NCBI RefSeq assembly: GCF_963678635.1
Contig: NC_087065.1
Location: 21,335,480 to 21,399,479 of the forward strand
Direction: 5' to 3'
DNA length: 64,000 bases
Origin: Symsagittifera roscoffensis
Taxonomy: Eukaryota; Xenacoelomorpha; Acoela; Convolutidae
Shown here: positions 55,618 to 64,000 of the stretch, piece by piece
How the letters are laid out: each line of letters begins with the position of its first letter
Numbering within the stretch: position 1 is the stretch's first letter
Translations under genes and position numbers: made by a program
The notes under the pieces: model-generated
What the model saw: the letters and a program-made list of their open reading frames with translations, nothing else
Told to the model about the DNA's origin: nothing
Databases searched by the model: none

Positions 55618-55945
55618 AATTTGGAAAAGACGATTTACGATTTTCTCGGGGCGGATTTACGATTTTCTCTAGGGAAAGGGGAAGGATTTTCAAAAACAGT
55701 CGAACCTTTGTCCACCTTTTTTTATGGTCGACTAAATCGATTTTCCGAGATCTCCCAAAGCACTTAAAAAGACCAGACCCTGTTTTGGCCAATTTTTTGG
55801 CGTTCTTAGGCACTTTTTGGAAGTTTTTGACCAAAAAACGCGTTGATTTTTTGGGGCGCGCTTATTCCTCAAAATTAGTAAGTACCCATTTTTGGTCCGT
55901 CAGCCGAAAATGGATATCTCAAAATCGTATAAAGCGAGACCTTTT
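55618..55945 (-). mobile_element. Family B copy, reversed
   Basis: On the minus strand: CAAAACAGGGTCTGGTCTTT, CTTTGGGAGATCTCGGAAAA, GGTCGACAAAAA and ...CCCGAGAAAATCG near the end. On the plus strand the run CCGAGATCTCCCAAAGCACT is diagnostic. Confidence 0.62.
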
Positions 55946-56479
55946 GGGTTGGCAAGGGAAAAACAACAACAACTGAGAGCATAAAAGATTAGCTTGATTA
56001 CAATAAAAGTCCTATTTAAAGTCCATAGAGAAAATTCTTATTATACAAGACCATACAAAAATTCTAAGAAAAAAATGCTAGTCAAACAAGCTACATGAAT
56101 TTTTTGAAACTATTGTAAAAACACGGCAAAAACCATTGTGACCCGTTATGAAAAACGGTATTTTTCTCTCGCGAAAAATGTATCGAACTTGCGTTTTATT
56201 AGTGTCATTGATTTTTTTTCGAGCTGCCACACAAAATTTTCTTATAATTTTTGGAGCACAGAACAAATTTTGTCACTTTTCCAAGAAGCGCATGCAAAAG
56301 TCAATTCTTGCATCTATATTTGCAGCCGATTGTTGAAAAATTTCTTTTTTTTTCATATGGTTTTTTGAAGAAGTTTTCAAAAGTTGTTTTATTAATTGAT
56401 TTTTACGTTCTGCACAATGAACTTTTTTTCCAAATATTTCAGCTCGACAATTACGACCATCAAACCAAGCTTAATTACA

Positions 56480-56745
56480 ACCAGACTGCTCATATCAAAG
56501 CACAGCCCTGAATGTTTGGACACCCTTTTCAGGTCTCTGGAGCAATAATAACATGAAAAAATTGAATGAAAAAAAAAAGGTTTTTTTTCAATTGAGATTT
56601 TTTGTCAAAATTATCCCCCACACGCCATATAAAGTACAAAATGATAGATGTCGCTACAAGTAACAAACAAAATATAGTAAATAAGCTTTCTTAACCCTTT
56701 TGCAACGATTTCGTTACAAAAGTCGGAATACAAATACATCAAACG
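56480..56745 (-). mobile_element. Family A element, reversed, truncated
   Basis: CCAGACTGCTCATATCAAAG, GGTCTCTGGAGCAATAATAA and CCCCCACACGCCATATAAAG match the family; the distal half is missing. Confidence 0.55.
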
Positions 56746-57044
56746 AAGTCTGAATTATTTCAAGACATCATTTGCACAGTTTTTTTTCAATTATGCTGAC
56801 CTCATTGCATAAAAAGGTCACGGTGTTTATTTAAAAACAGATCAAAATAAGTTTCAGAAAAAAACAAAGAAGCATAAAGCATATGTACTTAGAATGGTTG
56901 AAAAAAAATCTTTTAGAATTGTACTGCTTTGAAGTTTCTGTCCTAGTTCTGTCAAAGCGACCATCTACTGTTATTTTCAACAAAGTAATTGGTTATCGTT
57001 ATCTTTGTTTTCAAATTTATTGTGCTGCAAATTAAACAAAAGCA

Positions 57045-57540
57045 ACACAACTGCTCGTATCAGGGTTCCGACTGCCTTTTCAGGTCTATGGAGCAGTAAA
57101 AACAAAAAAAAATTGAATGTAATAAAAAAACTTTTTTAATTTGAGATTTGCTGTGAAAATCATCTCCCCACACGCCATATTGAGAACAAAAAAGATAGAT
57201 TTTGCTCCTAGTTACAAGCCAATTACGGCAAATAAGCTTCGTCAACCAATTAGGAACGATTTGTAAGACTGATTAAAATCTCCGCTTACGCGTTCATAGT
57301 GCGAAATATATCCCGCGGTAATTGTCCCAAATTGACCAAAATGGCAACGTTTAAACCCCATTAACTTGAGAAAAATTGATCAGGGTCGAATATCTTTTGA
57401 AATTTAAGCGTCGGACTACAATACCTCTTGAAAAGATTTGAAAAATTCCGTCAAAAACGGCTAGTTAAAAAGTCGAAATTGGTCTGAAGAAAAAAAACCA
57501 CGCCGAGCAAAAATATACCGTTACTTTCCTTACGAAGGTC
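57045..57540 (-). mobile_element. Family A element, reversed, hairpin deleted
   Basis: AACTGCTCGTATCAGGGTTC runs straight into CCGACTGCC, so the hairpin's second arm is lost. The core and the distal CCACGCCGAGCAAAAATATA and CCGTTACTTTCC are intact. Confidence 0.68.
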
Positions 57541-58249
57541 GAAACAAAAATCTTTTCTACACAAAGTTCACCGAAAACTAATACACGCCATTCGATTTGA
57601 AATTTCAAAAAAAACCCTTCTTTAATGAAAGTTGTATGGTATTGAATGGGTTGAATCTATATAACAATTTCCTCTCTCCCTATGGTATCAATTGAAAATT
57701 CCATTGCTTCTAAAAACAGTGTATAAGCCTGCTTGTGCATATTTGCTAAACTTCAAATCTATTTGCTAAATGTAACTGCCGTTTCGATTAAAAGCCTTCG
57801 AGATTTTGAGATTTCTTATTTTCATGTATTCTCATTAGTGTATTCTGAAACATTTGATAACTTTACCGAATTGGGTGAGGCGGTTGTCCTTTGAGGCTCA
57901 TTTGTAACCTCAGATGTTCCTGGTCTCTTTTATTTTTCTAGCTGTTTCAAAACTGGAAACCAGGAAAAACAAATTTAAACTTAGGATGTCAGGATTAATC
58001 CAAGACAGTTTGCAGTTAATTGATGTGAGAACAAAAGTTACCTGCAATTTTTTGTTCAGTTCTTAAACAACTCTACCCTTGCACCGAACTAACTGAAGTT
58101 CATAAGTTCTGATTATCCGGATCTTGTTTCTAAGGTGTTTTGAGTTGTTTCTATTTTTGGTTGAGAAAAAGGCTCAAAACTAAAACTTCTTGACACAAAA
58201 TTGATGACCAGAATATGAAATTCAGCCGCCGTGAAAATGTAAAACTTAC

Positions 58250-58571
58250 CAGTAAAGTCATACTTTGTTCTTTCGGCTTCGGAGGAACTACTGACGTCTA
58301 AGCCGAGAATTAAACGACATTGCCTTTCGTTTGCTCTAAACACCAGCTGGTTTCCATCGATGAAACAGTTGGCAAAGTCCGCTGCTGATTTCCAGGAAAC
58401 ATTCCTGATTACATCATAACTTAGTCCAATGGATTTGGAATCCCAATAAGATATGGAATGTGAGCTTCTTGGAGAGTATGATTGCACTGATGATGGTAAG
58501 GTGGATTGGTTAATGGCCGCCAGAATCATAGAAGCAAGATCATCTTCATTGAGAATCTGGGGCTTAAACAT
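58250..58571 (-). CDS. First or internal coding exon of an unidentified gene (107 codons)
   Basis: Starts MFKPQILNEDDLASMILAAI and stays open to a canonical donor (ACTG|GTAAGT) in phase 1; the frame read past the donor is probably intron. The peptide has a short helical N-terminal part, a Ser/Tyr-rich middle (SSHSISYWDSK), and a compact-looking segment with ANCFIDGNQLVF and RQCRLILGLDV. I recognise no family. The ATG at 58571 may be the start; alternatively a TTTAAG|CC acceptor just inside would make this an internal exon. Downstream exons were not found with certainty; 55381-55354 and 43998-43935 are candidates. Confidence 0.62.
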
Positions 58572-60260
58572 TTCGAAAATGCACCAAAAATTGATATAAA
58601 GAAATTACGAATAAAAATAAAAAAGATGATTTCTTTTGATAAAAGAAGGTTCTTGTTCTCATAAAGGAGGGATTTCTTTTTATAAATAAATAAATGATGT
58701 TCGTCAAATAAACGTGATTTTCTTCATGAATAAATGGTAATTAACCCCATTGAAAATGGAATTCTATGCCATTTTTTCAGCTGCCATATGATCCTTCCTT
58801 TAGCCTGCAAAAACATAAAACTGTTTATTATTCAAAAGATTCTTAAGCTATTATAAGCACTTTTATTATTAACATTCTATTGTATTGGCCATTTACCAGG
58901 CGTAAAAATTACTCGGTAGATTGATTATTCTTTTTTTTCTTCCCGAAAATGCGAGTATGGTCTCAAATTCACAAGTTAAGTTATTGATTAAACAGCGCAT
59001 TAAAATGGATAAGTAGTGTAACGGCGTCTTAAATCAAACATTTTTGAAAATTCGAGTGGATATCCTCGCATATTATTCAAAATTTCCTGGTTGATTAACT
59101 TACAGAATTTCTACAAGCGGTTAAATTTTACCTGCATCAAGAACGTAAATATGGAACATGAAAATTTTGACTGATTAATTTATTGAATGATTTGATTAAA
59201 TTGATTATGGTGTACGCATTATAATAACTTCCAGCAAAAATACTGCAAATGAAGAAATTAAAAAAAATAAATTAAGAAATGCAAAAATATTTTTTTTGTC
59301 GAAAAATAGATTTCAGAAATCTTTGAGCTCAATTTTGTTTGCTTGACTTTAACTGTTCGCAGAAGAATCTTAGTCATTTATAGTTACCCGTAAGCCAAGC
59401 ACAAATGAACTCTTATCAAAACATTGCGCAGATTTGAAAAATCTGATCAGCCAAAAGTTCCTGCAAAATCATCAAATTAAAATATAACTAAAACAAAAAA
59501 GTTGTAAATATCGATTGGCGCTCTAGATTTCGTACGGGCATGATTTAACTTATAGGGAGTTTTCAATATGTCAATAGAAATCAAAACCCTGAATCAAAGC
59601 AAAAATCCATGCCATTATAAGTTGACACATCAAAACATGACATTTTATTTGTTTTAACAGCACGATATAATTTCTACTGTCGTGGCTCAACATTTTTACA
59701 GCGGCAGCGCCCTTCCTTAGTTTAGCTTGTTTGAGAACCTGAAAACCGCAGGTCTATTTAAGCAGAAACTATTAGTATCTTCTAAAGACTGGTTTAAATT
59801 GCTCGAGACTGAAAATGGTCGAAATCGATAATTTTAGCCCGAGGTTGATTGATCAGCCGAAGCCTAATTAAAACCAAATCGGTAGCAAATTTATACTCTT
59901 GATTGTTGTTCTTAGAACACTTTTTTACTTCTGCATTTCCATACATTTAATTCAGACCAAACCGTTAAATTAAAATATTTTTGAGCATTTTATTGGTTTT
60001 TGATGTTAACTGTTACTGTCCCGACAATTCACGGAGTTTGAAAAACTATGGCCGAGCTCGCTTTTTATTCTCAAAAAAATCAAGTAGCTTGAACAACACT
60101 CGTACGGTATAAAATGTGATAACGCATAAAAAAGGTCGGAACTCTGTGCTGTTTGTACAGGTACCTTACTAGCTAGTCTCTGAAAATTTTTAAAAAATTT
60201 GAAAGATATCGTTGCCTTCAAATTTGAAAAAAAATCCAACTGCCATCTTTTTTTGCAATG
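58572..60260. other. Upstream flank of the 58571 exon
   Basis: A good minus-strand acceptor (ATGTTTTTGCAG at 58810) opens a 26-codon frame without a donor and might mark a 5' untranslated exon. Otherwise nothing is seen. Confidence 0.3.
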
Positions 60261-60304
60261 TTTGAAAAATGCTCATGAGTCAGGCCGCGTTTAATTTACA
60301 GACT

Positions 60305-60540
60305 TCAGGGACAAGGTTTCGGCATGTCCAGGCTTTTGAAACCATACTCTGGCATGTCCAATTTTTCGCAATTAAAAAATGGCATTTCCAGACTTTCGAA
60401 ACCACACGTTTCCGTTGCGAAGATCGCAACCGAGGCATAGACGGTGCAACCAGACACTTGTGACCGAGATTTAGTATGCTTAGACTTTCGCGACCAAACT
60501 TTATTATTCGTAGATTTTTGTGACTGAAAAACTCTTTTGC
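60305..60540. repeat. Degenerate tandem array of a GGCATGTCCA unit
   Basis: GGCATGTCCAGGCTTTTGAA, GGCATGTCCAATTTTTCG and GGCATTTCCAGACTTTCGAA follow at about 35-40 bp, then fade into TAGACTTTCGCGACC. It lies immediately before a family B copy. Confidence 0.6.
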
Positions 60541-60895
60541 GATTTTTGCCCTCCCTCAGGGATTCGACCCCCTGCCGATCCAAAGGGTCCGCCTTATAGA
60601 CTATTATGAGATATTTTACTAATTTGGTGCCAATACATACTGTTTTTGAGTGGGGAGCGCGCGCCGAAAAAACGCGATTTTGTGGTATAACTTTTCCAAA
60701 AAGTGCCTAAAACGCCTTTTTCGCCTGTTTTTTCAAAATTTTGCCCGCGACGCAGAAAATTTGGCCAAAACAGGGACTTTTAGTGCTTTGGGAGAGCTGG
60801 AAAAATCAATTTGGTCGACCTAAAAAGAAAAAAAGGTCGACCAAATTTTCCAAAATTTTTTGAAAATCCGGCCCCCCTCGAGACCTTAACGGACG
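60540..60895 (+). mobile_element. Family B hAT-like MITE
   Basis: CCTCAGGGATTCGACCCCCT, CCAAAGGGTCCGCC, GGGGAGCGCGCGCCG, GGCCAAAACAGGGAC and GGCCCCCCTCGAGACC occur in order. One of the better preserved cores, though its extreme end is lost. Confidence 0.7.
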
Positions 60896-60899
60896 GTCT

Positions 60900-63880
60900 G
60901 TTGCTTTCTAATAACACGAGTACGCGGCGGATTTAATCATTGCCAATAAAGTTTAGGCCAGCTTTTTTTCGATAAATGAAGCTAAACACATTCTTTTCCA
61001 TTTTACATAGTGTGTGGAAGATAAAAAGAAGTCAAAACAGTTTTTTTCCGTTTTTTCCTTTTTTAAGTTAATTTTCGATTTTCTGGTGTCAAAATTTTTT
61101 CTTGAGTTTTAAGTTGCAGAGCATTCAGTTCTTTGCCCTACAAGCAATCTTGTTTATCTTTAATACTGCAAATCTTTGTCCCTCCTCGTTGAGAACAATA
61201 CATTAAAAAATCAAAAAAAAGCGTTTAAAAACGCGGAAGTAAACAGACTGAAACTTAAGAGTCTGATAGTCAAGAAAGGAACGGCAATTTAATTTCAAAT
61301 TCATTCATGTGCAAATGCACTGAAACTTAACGACATTTGATAAAATTTATATGACGGCCCAAATAGCAATTCTAGAACTTATATGGTGAAAACAGAAGCT
61401 GGATTGTCAAAATAAAAAGTCAGGGCGGGACCAAAAGTTGTCTTTTAGAATTAATCCTGCAGTACATAAACATGCAGAATAAAATAACCGCCCCTTTTCT
61501 GGTCAAAATAAATTACGCAATATCAAAATAACGAGTTAGGGCACTGTCATTTCCGTAAACACCTCCATAAATCATTACTCAATTATTTGTCGTTGACACC
61601 TTCAGAAATACTAAGTAAAATACGAGTTCAACAATTTTTACGACGACCTTTGCCAAATGATACATAAAAAGCTGTCATTTTCATCTGAGATGGTAAAAAA
61701 TAAATAAATAAATAACTGAGATTAAAATGAACCAAAAATGATTGAGATGTGTTTAGATTATTCGAGTTAGCGTGTTCGCCTCTGCCGAAAAATATCAATT
61801 TCCAACAGATGAAAGCATAAATTATTGATGCCATTAACTAGCTGTGGGCGTCACCGTGCTGCTATTATCTGTATTGTTTCGCGTTATTTGAAATCTGTCT
61901 AATAAATTTCCCTTTGACGAGGGAAAGAAAAAAAAGTAGCTGATAAAAATCTGAACCGCAGTCTGACTATGCATCTGCTTCGAGCGAAGTGCAGAAAACA
62001 ATATGCGAATGCGATACTTTTTTCAAACCAAAAAATTTAAAAAAATCTTGAAGCAAATTGGAAGCCAAATTGTTTTAAATCAAAAGTGCGGCTTGTACTA
62101 AAGCGAAGCCTTGGATCTTTTGTCTCCCTCCTACAATTTTCAAATTAGTTTTCTCTGTCCATAAAAAATAAGAAAGAACTTTTAAGCAAGCTTTTTTAGA
62201 TTGGCCTGTCAAATGAACAAACATTGTCCAAATTGAATGAAATCATCCGCTGTCCTTTAACTTCTTTCAAGTACATATGTAATTGGCAGTGCAAATCACC
62301 TAGTACTTGATATCTGTATCAATTTGTTTAATTTCAAATCAATCTAATAAAGTTCCCATTTGACGAGAAAGCAAAGCAATAAGCAGATAAAAAACTTATT
62401 TATGTCTTCGAATGAATCTAACTCAATGCATCTAAGAAAGTGAAGGAGGCATTAAGTGAATGTGATACTGTTTTGTTCATAACAAAGCAAAAAACTCAAA
62501 CTGAAAAACATCAAAACGCGGTCATTGGATCAGGTGAGACCCTGGGTCATTTGACTCCCTTATTAGATTTTTCGAACTAATCTTTTCGGTATGAAAATTT
62601 TTTTTTGAAAAAATTGGGCGATGAAACATCTTATTACAGCTGAAATGTAAGCAAAATAATCTGGACGTTCTTTCAAGTTATATTAAACTGATTAGTAATG
62701 ATTTGGACAAAAATTCAATTGTGATCTGCAAATGCAACAGTAACCGTCCGACAGTGCAGAATACTCGTTTAATTTTTGTTTTTATGACAACTCGGGTGGT
62801 TAAACTTCATAAAAAACTCCGTATCATACAATTTCATTAATGGAACCTACGGAATTTTTTTTTATTGTACGACTATGATAAGCAATTGTTCCATTCAAAC
62901 AAAAAAAACTTCAAAAATTTTTTTAAAAAAATTTTGAGTAGTTTTGAATACATTTTTTACCGCTTTTTGCCGAAGAGAGAGCCTTTTGAGAGTCCTTGGT
63001 TTCTCAAAAAAAACGGTTCAAAAACTATTTGTTTTTTACCAAATTTTCAAAAAATATTGTATTCATTTTAGTAGCTAATTGATTTGATTTTCAAAATCTT
63101 CAAAAAATGGCATACCATTTTTTGCTTATATCATAGTTCAGACACAGTATTCAAGCAGAAGAAACAAAGCAAGAAAACCACAAGGAAGATGGTTTGTATA
63201 ATCAGAACTTTTAATTTTATTGTTTCTAATTATTCACAGAAACTTAGTTTACTTCGAAAAACATGCCACAATTTTCAACAACTAAGTTTTCCGATGTAGG
63301 CGAAATAACGATGTAAAAACTTATTACAAAAACTGCAATTTTTGTTAGATTGTTATTTGGAAAAACAGCAGAACTATGTTCTAAGAAAGTGAAAGGTTTA
63401 AGCAAATGAAACTAGTCTTTCTTCAATCAGAAGAGCCGTATATGAGAGCAAAATTTGTTTTGTAGAAGCTCGGGTTCACGCCGATTAGGAAAAAATCCGT
63501 CCTCTTGTTACGTTCAAATAATTTTAAGAAAAATTGGGTGATTAAGTATAAAATTATTGCAAACACAAAAGCAAAATAATTGGAACGTTCTATCAATTTA
63601 TTTTAAACAGATTTGTAAAGATAATTGGCCGAAATTTTCCAAATGTATCATTTTCTAACAGCAACTTCTTGGCCAATTCGAACTAAGTTAATGATTTTTT
63701 GAAATTTTTTATTAGGTTAATTTGAACATAAAAAAGGGACATGAGTTAATTGAAACATAAAAAGGATGAGAAATTAGTTGAAAAGATGGATTCAAAGTCG
63801 TGTTCTTTGTAAGTTTTTAACAACAAAAGTCTTACAAATGATTGAACACATGCTTTAAGATCATTTATCCACGAGGGATA
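60900..63880. other. No gene seen
   Basis: A/T-rich. Two similar blocks, 61920-62160 and 62340-62580, share AATAA(A/G)TT(T)CCC(A)TTTGACGA and GCGAAGCC/GTGAGACC-like points, suggesting an old duplication about 430 bp apart. Confidence 0.4.
61120..61155 (+). mobile_element. Family A terminal fragment
   Basis: GCATTCAGTTCTTTGCCCTA then CAAGCAATCTTG resembles the hairpin end only. Similar short remnants lie at 43672-43692 and 48206-48240. Confidence 0.3.
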
Positions 63881-63891
63881 GGACCAACATG

Positions 63892-63907
63892 TGAGCTGTA
63901 CAGCTCA
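63892..63907. other. 16-bp perfect palindrome in a G+C-rich patch at the right edge
   Basis: TGAGCTGTACAGCTCA, followed by CACGGCGAACCGC. The last 120 bp of the window are compositionally distinct and may be the edge of a gene or element outside the window. Confidence 0.5.
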
Positions 63908-64000
63908 TCACGGCGAACCGCTGTTGTGCCCCTGCTTAAGAACTACAAGCAATTTTTTTGGTTATTTTTCTGGGCTGGGTAATGTTGCCTCACCCTCAAG

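Overview
This window looks like nuclear DNA of an invertebrate animal. It is strongly A+T-rich, has spliced genes with introns from about 0.4 to 8 kb, and is packed with degenerate interspersed repeats. The species cannot be named from the sequence. At this base composition about ninety chance open frames of 60 codons or more are expected, so most long frames here are noise. I kept only what composition, splice signals, reading phase or family motifs support.

The centrepiece is a complete class A G-protein-coupled receptor on the minus strand (39335 down to 21475). It has six coding exons with consistent splice phases and encodes a predicted 541 residues. Its motifs fit the histamine H1 / muscarinic group, and transmembrane helices 5 to 7 resemble vertebrate H1 most. 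Two ligand-pocket positions differ from H1. Introns 2 and 4 are large, full of repeats, and may hold nested sequences. The most interesting is a possible two-exon secreted cysteine-containing peptide gene on the same strand at 25141-23507.

Other coding regions, all minus strand: a 317-codon uninterrupted frame at 12789-11836 encoding a Ser/Glu/Tyr-rich protein I do not recognise; a 107-codon exon at 58571-58250 ending at a canonical donor; two orphan terminal exons at 36575-36412 and 20111-19984; and several possible microexons, including a phase-compatible pair at the left edge (1076-1033 and 116-86).

The rest is repeat landscape. Family B is a hAT-like MITE: about a dozen copies of 390-470 bp with CAGGGGCGGAT-type ends, one copy flanked by a perfect 8-bp target duplication. 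Family A is about 420-490 bp, roughly ten copies, with a conserved hairpin close to one terminus as in Helitron-like elements. Family C is a MITE with GGCTCTTTT ends. There are single foldback elements at 15020-15724, 42452-42656 and 53671-53998, a decayed LTR-element-like block at 3060-7945, and several local tandem duplications. No tRNA, rRNA, CRISPR or bacterial-type gene was seen.
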